Assembly (NCBI GenBank): GCA_017417385.1
Contig: JAFPZF010000029.1
Span: 75,953-139,952 of the forward strand
Direction: 5' to 3'
DNA length: 64,000 nucleotides
Source of the DNA: Bacteroidales bacterium
Lineage (GTDB): Bacteria; Bacteroidota; Bacteroidia; Bacteroidales; Marinilabiliaceae
Each line of letters starts with the position of its first letter. Position 1 is the first letter of the stretch. The notes under the pieces are model-generated. The model saw only the letters and a list, made by a program, of their open reading frames with translations. It searched no databases and was not told the origin of the DNA. The translations under genes and the position numbers were made by a program. This document shows positions 37,944 to 47,061 of the stretch, piece after piece.

Positions 37944-39498
37944 TGTAGGCGTCAGCAATTCTTTCAGCGCAAAGTTCACCATCGATAGCTGAGGAGACAA
38001 TACCGCCGGCGTATCCAGCGCCTTCACCGCATGGGTACAGGCCATCAAGAGATGGGCTCACTAAAGTAGTCTCGTCTCTGCAGATTCTTACTGGGGATGA
38101 GGTACGGCTCTCGACGCCGACTACGAGGGCCTCGTTGGTCAGGAAGCCATGCGCCTGACGGTCGAAGTCCTTGAAGCCTTCACGGAGCCTGTTGCCGATA
38201 TTGTCTGGGAGCCAGAAGTGCATAGGAGATGAGACGATGCCGGGGATGTAGGAGCAGTCTGGGAGGTCGAAAGACAGTCTGCCACTGACGAAATCTGCGA
38301 GTCCCTGAGCTGGGGCAATGAAGCCCCGTCCGCCGTTGATGAAAGCCAGCCTCTCCAGTTCCCTTTGATACTTAATGCCACCGAGGACACCATCATTGGC
38401 GAACTCGCCGATGTCCTCTGGGCGGACCTCGACTACGATGCCACTATTGGCGAAGGGCGAGCCACGGTGAGAAGGTGACATGCCGTTGACGACCATCTCG
38501 CCTTCGGCCGTCATAGCTGGGACGATGAAGCCGCCTGGGCACATACAGAAAGAATAGACGCCTCTGCCCTGAACTTGAGTGACGAGCGAGTATGTTGCTG
38601 GGGGAAGGTATTGACCACGGCCGTCTGGACTATGGTATTGAATCTCGTCGATAAGTTCTTGAGGGTGTTCGACTCTCACGCCCATTGCCCAGGTCTTTTG
38701 TTGGAGGGCGATGCCTTGTCTATCAAGCATCTCGTAGACGTCTCTTGCCGAGTGACCGGTAGCGAGAATGACGGCTATGCCATCGACAGTCTGGCCGTCG
38801 GCAAGCCTTACGCCTGTTGCCTTCTTGCCGTTGGTCAGGATTTCCGTCACCTTGCTTTGAAAACGGACTTCGCCGCCATATTGGACGATAGTCTCGCGCA
38901 TAGCCTTGATGACCTGAGGCAGTTTGTCGGTACCGATATGCGGGTGTGCGTCTATGAGGATATCCTCTTGAGCGCCGTGGAAGTGGAATACTTCGAGGAT
39001 TTTCCTTACGTCTCCGCGTTTCGTGCTACGGGTAAAGAGTTTACCGTCTGAGAAAGTGCCAGCGCCACCTTCACCGAAGGCGTAGTTGGATTCCGGGTCC
39101 AGTCGTTCGTTTCTGTTGAGGAGGGCGAGGTCAAGTTTTCTTGCGCTCACGTCCTTACCTCTTTCGAGGACGACAGGTCTAAAGCCGAGTTCGATAAGGC
39201 GTAGAGCAGCGAAGAGTCCACCAGGTCCTGCGCCGACGACAACGACTTGTCTTGCTGAGGAGACTTGCTTGTAGCCGGGGAGGGTGAGTTCTGTCTTTTT
39301 AGGTTCTTCGCCTGCGTAGACGTCGTATGTTAGGCTGACGCTGACAGACTTGTGTCTGGCGTCGATAGAGCGTCGTTGCAGCCTGAAGGAAGATATTTCA
39401 GAGACTGATACTTCAGCCTGTTTAGCGAGATTCTGTCTGACTACGTTCTCGTCAGCAGCTTCCTCTGGGCTGAGGGTAAGGGCTATTCTCTTGTACAA
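37933..39498 (-). CDS. NAD(P)/FAD-dependent dehydrogenase-like protein (COG2509 type)
   Basis: 521 residues. After an N-terminal domain of about 85 residues (VSVSEISSFRLQRRSIDARHK) comes the FAD-binding Rossmann motif VVVVGAGPGGLFAALRLIELG (about 86-106) and LERGKDV. GEGGAGTFSDGKLFTRSTKRG follows (about 145-165), then ILATGHSARDV near 250, and the C-terminal FAD segment GLYPCGEGAGYAGGIVSSAIDGE. The arrangement matches uncharacterised flavoproteins found across bacteria and archaea; the substrate is not known. It overlaps the 148-residue gene upstream by 16 bases and recQ downstream by 11, so these are one transcript. Confidence 0.92.
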   Translation of the reverse strand: MYKRIALTLSPEEAADENVVRQNLAKQAEVSVSEISSFRLQRRSIDARHKSVSVSLTYDVYAGEEPKKTELTLPGYKQVSSARQVVVVGAGPGGLFAALRLIELGFRPVVLERGKDVSARKLDLALLNRNERLDPESNYAFGEGGAGTFSDGKLFTRSTKRGDVRKILEVFHFHGAQEDILIDAHPHIGTDKLPQVIKAMRETIVQYGGEVRFQSKVTEILTNGKKATGVRLADGQTVDGIAVILATGHSARDVYEMLDRQGIALQQKTWAMGVRVEHPQELIDEIQYHSPDGRGQYLPPATYSLVTQVQGRGVYSFCMCPGGFIVPAMTAEGEMVVNGMSPSHRGSPFANSGIVVEVRPEDIGEFANDGVLGGIKYQRELERLAFINGGRGFIAPAQGLADFVSGRLSFDLPDCSYIPGIVSSPMHFWLPDNIGNRLREGFKDFDRQAHGFLTNEALVVGVESRTSSPVRICRDETTLVSPSLDGLYPCGEGAGYAGGIVSSAIDGELCAERIADAYNDK

Positions 39499-39929
39499 TT
39501 GGAAACGATCGTTATAAGTTCGTCAATTCTATTTCTGCGTTCTTCGGAGAAAGTGTCGGAAGACAGCTCAACACGTTGGTAGAGGCTGAGCGCTCTTTCG
39601 GCGATATTCTTCAAGACATTAGGGTTCAGTCCGCCAATCTTATAGTCGGCATACATGAGGGCTGCGAGGAGCTCGATTCTCTTGATCATCTCGTCGCTGT
39701 CGACGTCCATCTTGTCGCAGCCGTTGGCGTCTGCGGCGGTCTCTGCTATCCTGATGATAACCTCGGTCTCGGTTGCAATGCGGAAGAAGTCCTTGTCGCC
39801 TCCGAAGACTGAATACATAGCTTCAATCTCCTTTCGACGTTCAGTCTCAGGACCGTCCTTGCTCATGAGTCGCGCTATGGCGTTCATGAGGTCGTTGAGC
39901 ATTCGCAGGAAGTAGTCTCTTCGGAGCAT
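39483..39929 (-). CDS. Conserved hypothetical, all-helical 148 aa
   Basis: 148 residues, predicted to be entirely alpha-helical and without a signal peptide. The start MLRRDYFLRMLNDLMNAIARLM resembles the DUF6483-type opening (M-x-R-D-Y-x-x-R) seen in small Firmicutes and Bacteroidetes proteins. The rest has TPR-like helix pairs (LLAALMYADYKIGGLNPNVLKNIAERALSLYQRV), and such proteins are sometimes annotated only as hypothetical. It overlaps the flavoprotein start by 16 bases and is 12 bases from the GH10-like gene. No function can be given. Confidence 0.78.
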   Translation of the reverse strand: MLRRDYFLRMLNDLMNAIARLMSKDGPETERRKEIEAMYSVFGGDKDFFRIATETEVIIRIAETAADANGCDKMDVDSDEMIKRIELLAALMYADYKIGGLNPNVLKNIAERALSLYQRVELSSDTFSEERRNRIDELITIVSNCTRE

Positions 39930-39941
39930 AGGGCGAATATA

Positions 39942-41453
39942 TTACTCTTTGATAGTAATTCTACGAGACAGTGGGTGGAAGACCCTGAACTTGTCTACGG
40001 CAGCGATTCTATAGACGTAGCGTTGACGACCTCTGATAGAAGGCGTGTTGAGCTGTATTCTATTCTTGTCTGTAATGCAGTATATACTCTCGTTGGAGCC
40101 AATCTTGTCAGCTTCGCTACGGAGCGTCCTATACACGACGTAGAAGCGTATGGCAGCGGTGTCACCTTCGGTCTCCCAGTTGAGGAAGCCGCCATTTCTT
40201 TCTACGTGTTGGATTTCGATTTCGCCAGCAGAGCCTTTGTTGACCGCTGGCTGAATGGTCTTGAGGGAGTAGAAGGAGTCGGCAAGGAAGCTGTCGAAAT
40301 TGAAGATGTCGGCTCTCTTGAACTGCTTGTAGCTAAAGAAGACGCTACCGTCGCTACGAGGGTTGTTTCTGACCTTCCTTACTTGGTTTGGCATCTCGTC
40401 TTTGCTGTTCCATCCAGGATTCTTCTTGCCGCCGTCGTTGATTCTATAGACAGCATGTCCGACGAATACACGGGTCTCAGAGGTGCTCAGTTTAGACCAC
40501 CATTGCTCGAGTTCGTCGAAGTCGGCATATTTGTTGCCGCTCTCCCAATAAATCTGAGGAATCACATAGTCGACGATTTTCTCGTCGATCCATCTAAGGA
40601 CGTCAGCATACAGCACGTCGTAGTTGGTGCATCCAGCTTGGGTCTTGCTACCTCTTGGGTCGTCTTTTTTGTTCCTCCAGACTCCGAAGGGGCTTATGCC
40701 GAACTGCACCCATGGTTTTACGCTTCTTATCGAGTCGCTGACAGACCTTATGACTAGCGTCACGTTGTTCCTTCTCCAATTGTCAAGAGACAGCCCTTTG
40801 GGGTTGTAGTTCCTAAACGACTCATCGTCTGCGAAGACCTCGCCCTTGACGGGGTAGGGGTAGAAATAGTCATCGAAGTGGATGCCGTCGACGTCATATC
40901 TGTTGACGATGTCCATCACGATGTCTCTGACGTACATTTGAGCCTCCGGCTGTCCCGGATTGAGGAAGGTCTTCTCGCCGTACTTGATGAGCCATTCTGG
41001 GTGTGTCTGTAGCAGATGCCCTTCGCCGCATGTGAAATCTTTGCTTTGGGAGACCCTGAAAGGATTGACCCAGGCATGGAGCTCGATACCTTTTTCGTGC
41101 GCTATGTCGATCCAGAACTTGAGTGCATCGAAGGATAGCTTGCGCTCAAAATCATCACCTACAAGGTACATCGACAGAGGCTCTGTCGAAGGGTATATGG
41201 CGTCGCTTGCAGGTCTGACTTGCAGGAATATGGCGTTCATCCCCATCCATTCCGCCTTGTTCACAATGGTTCTCGCCTCGGCCATGAGTGTCTCGTCACT
41301 CAGTCCAGGCTCCGAGGGCCAGTCGATATTAGCCACAGAAGCCACCCAGATGCCTCGCATCTCCCTCAGCTGTGGTTCCGTCACTTCGTTGTTGGCAGTC
41401 GTCCTCGTCACGAGGCTAAGGACTGCAATGCACGCTGCTATGATACGCCTCAT
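39942..41453 (-). CDS. GH10-like hydrolase, DUF187 family, secreted
   Basis: 503 residues with a signal peptide (MRRIIAACIAVLSLVTRTTA). Residues about 30-350 match the glycosyl-hydrolase-like GHL10/DUF187 (YngK) family: REMRGIWVASVANIDWPS, MNAIFLQVRPASDAIY, GIELHAWVNPFRVS, VDGIHFDDYFYPYP and YVIPQIYWE. The C-terminal 110 residues form a fibronectin-III-like beta module (AAIRFYVVYRT, RQRYVYRIAAVD). Relatives are lipoproteins or periplasmic proteins thought to act on cell-wall or other glycans; activity is unproven. In the same run as ysxC (18 bases upstream). Confidence 0.9.
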   Translation of the reverse strand: MRRIIAACIAVLSLVTRTTANNEVTEPQLREMRGIWVASVANIDWPSEPGLSDETLMAEARTIVNKAEWMGMNAIFLQVRPASDAIYPSTEPLSMYLVGDDFERKLSFDALKFWIDIAHEKGIELHAWVNPFRVSQSKDFTCGEGHLLQTHPEWLIKYGEKTFLNPGQPEAQMYVRDIVMDIVNRYDVDGIHFDDYFYPYPVKGEVFADDESFRNYNPKGLSLDNWRRNNVTLVIRSVSDSIRSVKPWVQFGISPFGVWRNKKDDPRGSKTQAGCTNYDVLYADVLRWIDEKIVDYVIPQIYWESGNKYADFDELEQWWSKLSTSETRVFVGHAVYRINDGGKKNPGWNSKDEMPNQVRKVRNNPRSDGSVFFSYKQFKRADIFNFDSFLADSFYSLKTIQPAVNKGSAGEIEIQHVERNGGFLNWETEGDTAAIRFYVVYRTLRSEADKIGSNESIYCITDKNRIQLNTPSIRGRQRYVYRIAAVDKFRVFHPLSRRITIKE

Positions 41454-41471
41454 CTTCTCGACATCTCGTCC

Positions 41472-42077
41472 TTAGGCCTTCTTCACTTGCTGGTTGACAC
41501 TCTCGATGTAGGAGAGTATCAAGTCTTTGCCTTGATGCTTGTGAGAGGACGTCAGGAATACTGGCGGCAGTGTCTGCCAAGACTTGAGCATCTCCTGCTT
41601 GTATCTGGCCATGTTGGTCTCGACCTCGTGAGGTTTGAGCTTGTCGCTCTTCGTGAATATGATTGCGAACGGGATCTTGTTGAGCCCGAGGAACTCCATG
41701 AAGTTCTTGTCGACTGTCTGCATCGAATGCCTGACGTCGATGAGTACGAAGAACATTGTCAACTGCTTGCGCTTCAGAGCGTAGTCAGTGATGATCGACT
41801 GGAATTTCGCCTTTTCGCCGAGTGGCACCTTGGCATAGCCGTAGCCGGGAAGGTCTACGAGATACCATTCGTCGTTGATATTGAAGTGGTTGATCAGTTG
41901 CGTTTTGCCAGGTGTGGCTGAAACCTTCGCCAAGCCCTTGTGGTCGCAGAGCATGTTGATGAGCGAAGACTTGCCGACGTTCGACCTTCCGATGAATGCA
42001 TACTCTGGAAAGTCTGAATCAGGACACTGGTTAACCTTTGCGCTGCTGCCTACAAACTGCGCCTTTTTGATTATCAT
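41472..42077 (-). CDS. ysxC: Ribosome biogenesis GTP-binding protein YsxC/EngB
   Basis: 201 residues. G1 GRSNVGKSSLINML (about 30-43), G2/G3 TPGKTQLINHF and DLPGYGYAKV, G4 TKSDK, as in the YihA/YsxC/EngB family, an essential GTPase for large ribosomal subunit assembly. Length is standard. Likely transcribed with the upstream 112-residue gene or from its own promoter in the 33-base gap. Confidence 0.97.
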   Translation of the reverse strand: MIIKKAQFVGSSAKVNQCPDSDFPEYAFIGRSNVGKSSLINMLCDHKGLAKVSATPGKTQLINHFNINDEWYLVDLPGYGYAKVPLGEKAKFQSIITDYALKRKQLTMFFVLIDVRHSMQTVDKNFMEFLGLNKIPFAIIFTKSDKLKPHEVETNMARYKQEMLKSWQTLPPVFLTSSHKHQGKDLILSYIESVNQQVKKA

Positions 42078-42110
42078 GATTTAATATGTGGTAGTCTTGT
42101 TTCTATAATG

Positions 42111-42449
42111 TTAGTTGAGTGCGATGTGAAGCCTGTCGCAGCCGTCATCGTCTGTCTCCATGGATAGCGAGACACCATTCTGTGTCTTGCGGTCTGTGTC
42201 ATACGAGTATCCGAAGTCGAAGGTAAAGAGGACATCGCTTACTTCGGCTGAAAATTTGGATGGGACTTTTTGAAGGCGTACCTCTATGTCGGTTATGCCT
42301 TCCAATGATTCGTTGGCCACTTTGATCTGGACTCGATTGTCGAATGTCTCCATATAGAAGTCGCCCATCGGGGCGAGGACCGCGCCAAGGCTTGCATGTC
42401 CTCCATTTTGTTCAGCCGCCGCAATTATGCTATCTATTACTTCTTCCAT
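42111..42449 (-). CDS. Conserved hypothetical, 112 aa
   Basis: 112 residues from MEEVIDSIIAAAEQ at 42449. The open frame runs to 42485, but an AATATTTG -7-like element at 42474-42481 lies in the extension, so the shorter start is more likely. The protein is mostly beta after one helix: ASLGAVLAPMGDFYMETF, VQIKVANESLEGITDIEVRLQKVP, VLFTFDFGYSYD and SLSMETDDDGCDRLHIAL. No motif or signal peptide recognised. Between the TPR-SpoIIE gene (64 bases upstream) and ysxC. Confidence 0.7.
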   Translation of the reverse strand: MEEVIDSIIAAAEQNGGHASLGAVLAPMGDFYMETFDNRVQIKVANESLEGITDIEVRLQKVPSKFSAEVSDVLFTFDFGYSYDTDRKTQNGVSLSMETDDDGCDRLHIALN

Positions 42450-42513
42450 ATAACTTGTACTAGTTCTGAACTTCAAATATTGCACTTTTTGTTGGAATAA
42501 TCATTCACTTTGG

Positions 42514-44790
42514 TCAAATAATTTTTGCCATTCTTATTCCGACAATGAGGACATCGTCCGTCTGCTCTTGCTTTCCGCGCCATTTGTCAAAGCGTTTGCC
42601 GAGCTCCATGGACTGTATCTCCATCGGCTGCTCGTGTAGCTCTGTCAGGTATTCGAACAGGCGTCTCCTGTTCAGTTTTCTGTCTTCCGCACCTCCGAAT
42701 TGGCTCTCGTAGCCGTCAGACATCATGTAGAGGCAGTCGTCCTCCTCACATTCGATGGTCATCTCCTCGTATTCCTTGTTCTTGGCGACGGTGAGGTCTG
42801 TCTCGCAGATGCTCCTCTTGACGCCATTCAGTCTGACCGTCGTGCCGTCGGCCTTGACGAGGAGCGCGGTGTGACGTGCGAGCGACAGGCTGATCCGTTT
42901 CTTGTTGCGGTCTATGCACATAAGGGAGAAATCGACGCTGTCCTTGTTGATGATGTCGCTATTGTTCCTGATGACGGCGCTCAGGCTGTTGTCGAAGTCT
43001 CTCATCAGCTGGAGTGCCGAGCAGTAGTCCTCAGACGAGACAAGGTCGTTGAGGATTGTCGACGCCACCATGGCGATAAACGCACCCGGTATGCCGTGCC
43101 CGGTCGCGTCACCAACACCGACGAATAGCTGTTCGCCCTTGTCAAAGAACCAGTAGAAGTCCCCGCTGACTAGGTTGCTCGGTCGATAGAAGACGAAGAA
43201 GTCTTTGAATTCGACGACATCGAGAATAGCGTTCGGGGGCAGGATGTTGGACTGTATGTGGTGTGCGTATTCGAGCTCTTTCAGTAGGACGTCGCTCTTC
43301 TCTGTCAGCAGTCTCTTCTGTTCCCTGAGCGTCTTGTTCCTTAGTCTGACCTCCTCGGCGAGCTCCTGTTTCTCGTTCTCGATGTCGAGCCAGCGCTTCT
43401 TTATTCTCTTGTACGAGGCGTAGAAATAGGCGAGGATGCCGACAGCTGCGACCAGCATGATGGCGCCAAGCCCGAGGAGCCTGATGAGGAGGAGGCGTTC
43501 CTTGACTCCTCTTTGTTGCTCTATCTTGACTTTTTGGGCGACGATAGTGGTGTCTCTCCTGAGCGCAAGAGACCTATATGCGATGTCGTGGCTGACCGAC
43601 TCCCGTTTGAGCGAGTCCATCAGGGCTGTCATCTCTTTGAGAAAGCTGTATGCGTGCTCGTCATCGCCTATCTTGACGTAGTAGTCCGAGAGGATGCCTG
43701 TGTATTTCTCGTAGGCGTCGACGTCGTGTATCTTTAGTGCCCATCTGTTGATTTTGTCAAGTTCACTTTTTGCAGCCTCGGTCTTGCCCTGTGCCAGTTT
43801 CAGCTGTGCCTCGAATAAGCTCAGCTTGACTCTGTTCTCCGCGTCGAGGACGATTCTGTCCCTGACGCGCCCCATTCTGTGGATTATGACGTTGGCGGAG
43901 TCGAGTCGGCGTGAGAAGATGTAGTAGTCGGCGAGCCGGCAGTCTATCTCGAATCTCGCTCTGTCGTCGAGGTCGGGGATTGTGTACATCTTTTTTAGTT
44001 TAGCGATGCACCGCCCGAGACCGAAGGTGTCTGTCTTCTCCATGAAGAGTCTCGACGTCGCAAGTTCCTGGCATAGCTTTGACATCATGCTGCCATCGGC
44101 TATGACCTCGATCTCGTCGAGATACATTTGGGCTCTTGGCAAGTCGCCAATCGTCAGGAAGGCATTCTCGAGTGTATAGAGGATCCTGAACGCATGGTGT
44201 GGCATGTCATAGTTCATGCAGTATTCGAGGAGCTCACGGTATCCGAGAATGGCTTCTACATATTTTCCTCTGTGAAGCTCGTCGCTGAGTAGCGCTTTCT
44301 TGAGGGCGACGTACTGCTCGTTGTAACCGAGATAGTTGGCCATCGAGGCTGCCGAGTCGGTGAACGAGTCCAACATGTCTAGGTCGCTGGTTTCGGATGC
44401 AAGTTCGATACCGCACATGGCTGCGCGGTATTTCATCTTGGCGTCATATCTGCTGCAGACTGTCAGCGTGTCGTAGAGCCTGACGGCTTTTTTTATCTCG
44501 TCGTAGGCTGCCGGGATCTTCATCTCGTTTGCCTGCAGTGTCACGTCTGCTATCTCGCGCGGATAGGCTGCCAGCTCTGTCAGGTCCTCGAGTTCCTTGC
44601 TGGCCTCTTCGGTCATCCCGACGCTGTAGAGGCTGTCGATGCGAGTGACTCTCTGCCTGAATGTCCCATAGTAGTCGTTATTCTGCTGACGGCAGCTGAC
44701 GATTGCAATCGCTATGATGAGCGTGAGTGCCGACAAGACGAAGTAGCTTGTCGCCCTTTTCTGCTTATGTGTGTTGATTGCCGTCATCAT
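42514..44790 (-). CDS. TPR-transmembrane-SpoIIE (PP2C) phosphatase, lipoprotein-type start
   Basis: 758 residues. N-terminal helix ending in a lipobox (AIAIVSC), then helical TPR-like repeats in the periplasm (to about 425), a membrane helix (LLLIRLLGLGAIMLVAAVGILAYFYA, about 430-455), a coiled coil, and a cytoplasmic SpoIIE/PP2C domain (about 525-755). The phosphatase metal ligands are present: VSGDFYWF, GVGDATGHGIPGA, MMSDGYESQ and TDDVLIVG. It should dephosphorylate a Ser/Thr-phosphoprotein, by family analogy a STAS protein such as the one at 35048, in response to a periplasmic signal. It overlaps the next gene (44787) by 4 bases. Confidence 0.9.
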   Translation of the reverse strand: MMTAINTHKQKRATSYFVLSALTLIIAIAIVSCRQQNNDYYGTFRQRVTRIDSLYSVGMTEEASKELEDLTELAAYPREIADVTLQANEMKIPAAYDEIKKAVRLYDTLTVCSRYDAKMKYRAAMCGIELASETSDLDMLDSFTDSAASMANYLGYNEQYVALKKALLSDELHRGKYVEAILGYRELLEYCMNYDMPHHAFRILYTLENAFLTIGDLPRAQMYLDEIEVIADGSMMSKLCQELATSRLFMEKTDTFGLGRCIAKLKKMYTIPDLDDRARFEIDCRLADYYIFSRRLDSANVIIHRMGRVRDRIVLDAENRVKLSLFEAQLKLAQGKTEAAKSELDKINRWALKIHDVDAYEKYTGILSDYYVKIGDDEHAYSFLKEMTALMDSLKRESVSHDIAYRSLALRRDTTIVAQKVKIEQQRGVKERLLLIRLLGLGAIMLVAAVGILAYFYASYKRIKKRWLDIENEKQELAEEVRLRNKTLREQKRLLTEKSDVLLKELEYAHHIQSNILPPNAILDVVEFKDFFVFYRPSNLVSGDFYWFFDKGEQLFVGVGDATGHGIPGAFIAMVASTILNDLVSSEDYCSALQLMRDFDNSLSAVIRNNSDIINKDSVDFSLMCIDRNKKRISLSLARHTALLVKADGTTVRLNGVKRSICETDLTVAKNKEYEEMTIECEEDDCLYMMSDGYESQFGGAEDRKLNRRRLFEYLTELHEQPMEIQSMELGKRFDKWRGKQEQTDDVLIVGIRMAKII

Positions 44791-47057
44791 AGCGCCACTC
44801 CAATAATTAGAAGGTCATCGTTGAGAGGCCTGCCGTTCTTCCATAGCTGGAGCTCGGTGAGCACGGCCTCTTTGCGGAGTGAGGCAGGCAGATGGCAGAC
44901 TCTCTCCATGACATTTGCTACGCCCTCGACGCCAAGCTCCCTGCCGGTCCCGACGCCTCTCATCCTCAGGAGCCCCGACGTGAAGAGGTAGAAGGAGTCT
45001 CCGTCGTTGTAGTTGTACTGGTAGTCCTCGAACGGACATAGTTTCTCGTCGGTACGCTTGTCGCCGATCATTCTGTCTGTTGGCAAGACGACCTGTGCTT
45101 TCTCGTCTATTACGACCATGGCATACTGGGCTCCAGATGAGATGTTTATCGTATGCTTCCCCGGGTCGACGAGCGCGACAGCCATCTCAAATCCTTTGCG
45201 CCATTTGTCGTCCGGCAATAGGCCTACAAGACGGTTGTCCAGGTCTTCGAGGACGTCCGACGCCGGGCAGTTCTGCATGAGTAGGTTGGCTGTATCGTTC
45301 ATGAGGGTGATGCAGACCATGGAGAGCATGGCGCCCGGGACGCCTTCGCTGATGCTGTTCGCACAGCAGACCATCACCCTGTCGCCCATCTTGCGGAACC
45401 AGTAGAAGCTGCCACTCGTCGCTCCGACGGCATGCCTTATGACGAACGCGTCGGCCATGCCCAGCTCCTTTAGCTTCCGGCTCTCTGGCAAGATGCCCTG
45501 CTGTAGTCTTGTCGCATACGCCTGGCTGGACATGATGTCCTCGTTCTTCTGCATGATCAGCTGGTTCTGACGTCGATTCTGCTCCGTTTGGCTTTTCACC
45601 TTGTCCTGGAGGAGCTTGTTGCGCTCCATTGCTTCCGCCTGCTTCCTGTCTTTCCTGTATCGCCATCTCCAGACGACGAACAATGCGAGACCCGTGAGGA
45701 TTAGGAGACAGTAGAAGGCCCACCACATGAGCTGGCTCTCTATGTCGAAGATGTCTTGCTCGTCTGTCGCCAGCGTCTGTCGCTGCCTGACGATGGTCGT
45801 GTCCTCCCTATACGCGATCTCCATGTCCTTGGTCCTCATGCGGGCATGCTCTGCGCGGACGTACTTGCGCAGGTCGATATTGCTTTGGAGCATGTATCGC
45901 GCTCCTGTGTAGTCGCCCTTCTTCGCATAGACGTTCTCGAATATCTTGTTGTATTGGTCCGCAAATCTTGCCCTCGTGAGCATGATGTAGGGGATGGCAG
46001 CATTGTCGAGGATGCTTTCTGCTTCTGCATATTTCTGCTCACCGACGGCGACTCTCGCCTCGATGAGGTCGACATGGTATCTTGAGTACGCTCCGTCGCA
46101 CTGCCTCGGGTCTATTATCGAGATGTTGTGCCTGCAGAACTCTATATGTTTCTTGGCCTCTGCATATCTCCCGAGGACTACAAGGATTGTCGCTCGTTGG
46201 AGGTTGAGACACCATTCTTGGACTCTGGAGACTTCGCAGTCAACGGTCAGTGCCAATGCCTTGTCGGAAATCTCTAGCGCTTCCTCCGGATGCCCGTTGT
46301 TGAGCCTGTCTTCGGCCTTGACTTGATAGTAGTCCATGGATAGCGTAGGATACTTCAAGTAGTAGCCCTCCCTCTCGATTGTTTCGGAGTAATCTCTGAC
46401 CGCGGCTGACGCATTTATGCGCGAGTAGGTCTTCATGAGGAGCATCTGCGCGAGCATGCGTTCTTTCGACTGGTGATCGCTGAGGCTCAGCATCCTTCTT
46501 GCCGTATGGGCAGCCTCGACATACCGCTCGTTGCGGAGGTAGAGGTTGCATCGCATGAGGAGGCACAGCTCTTCAAACTCTACGTCGCCCAGTTGTCTCG
46601 CGACTCTTTCTGCCTTTTTGAAACTTCGGTCCTGTGGCTCTGTCTCGGTCTCATATTCGTAGTACCCGAGCGCACTGTAGGCTGTCGCAAGTCCCATGAG
46701 CGACTCGTTGTCTCTTCGGCTCGCAAAGTAGTTGATGGCTTGCTCCATGATGGGGCGGGTGCCTGCTCTTTTCCCGTCGAGCAGATCTACACAGATGATC
46801 ATGCACTGGCACGAGTAGTACATCGTGCTGTCGACGACGTACGTCATGGCTCTCCGTGCCCATTCCCGCGTCTTCTTCAGCTTGTTGTCGAGCGCTGCCT
46901 TCTTGGCCGAGTCTATGCACGCTGCGTATTGCTGTTTCTGGTAGAGTATGCCTTTGTTCTGGACGCTTATTTCGTTCTTCGGCTTTGCTGTGACAGACAA
47001 CACTAGCAGTGCCATAGGTACTGCCGCTAATAGTATTTTGCCTATCAGTCTCTTCAT
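44787..47057 (-). CDS. TPR-transmembrane-SpoIIE protein with degenerate active site (pseudophosphatase)
   Basis: 756 residues from MKRLIGKILLAAVPMALLVLS at 47057, 4 bases past the ispE stop; a longer frame to 47189 overlaps ispE. Same plan as its neighbour: signal, TPR-like repeats, membrane helix (LMWWAFYCLLILTGLALFVVWRW), coiled coil, SpoIIE fold. The metal-binding aspartates are replaced: TSGSFYWF for SGDFYWF, CCANSISEGVPGA for GDATGHGIPGA and LFTSGLLRM for MMSDGYESQ. Only the last pair (NDDLLIIG) remains. It therefore should not hydrolyse phosphate esters. Probably a paralogue of the adjacent active enzyme that now senses, scaffolds or titrates. Start overlaps the neighbour's coupling region by 4 bases at the other end. 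Confidence 0.88.
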   Translation of the reverse strand: MKRLIGKILLAAVPMALLVLSVTAKPKNEISVQNKGILYQKQQYAACIDSAKKAALDNKLKKTREWARRAMTYVVDSTMYYSCQCMIICVDLLDGKRAGTRPIMEQAINYFASRRDNESLMGLATAYSALGYYEYETETEPQDRSFKKAERVARQLGDVEFEELCLLMRCNLYLRNERYVEAAHTARRMLSLSDHQSKERMLAQMLLMKTYSRINASAAVRDYSETIEREGYYLKYPTLSMDYYQVKAEDRLNNGHPEEALEISDKALALTVDCEVSRVQEWCLNLQRATILVVLGRYAEAKKHIEFCRHNISIIDPRQCDGAYSRYHVDLIEARVAVGEQKYAEAESILDNAAIPYIMLTRARFADQYNKIFENVYAKKGDYTGARYMLQSNIDLRKYVRAEHARMRTKDMEIAYREDTTIVRQRQTLATDEQDIFDIESQLMWWAFYCLLILTGLALFVVWRWRYRKDRKQAEAMERNKLLQDKVKSQTEQNRRQNQLIMQKNEDIMSSQAYATRLQQGILPESRKLKELGMADAFVIRHAVGATSGSFYWFRKMGDRVMVCCANSISEGVPGAMLSMVCITLMNDTANLLMQNCPASDVLEDLDNRLVGLLPDDKWRKGFEMAVALVDPGKHTINISSGAQYAMVVIDEKAQVVLPTDRMIGDKRTDEKLCPFEDYQYNYNDGDSFYLFTSGLLRMRGVGTGRELGVEGVANVMERVCHLPASLRKEAVLTELQLWKNGRPLNDDLLIIGVAL

Positions 47058-47061
47058 GGTC

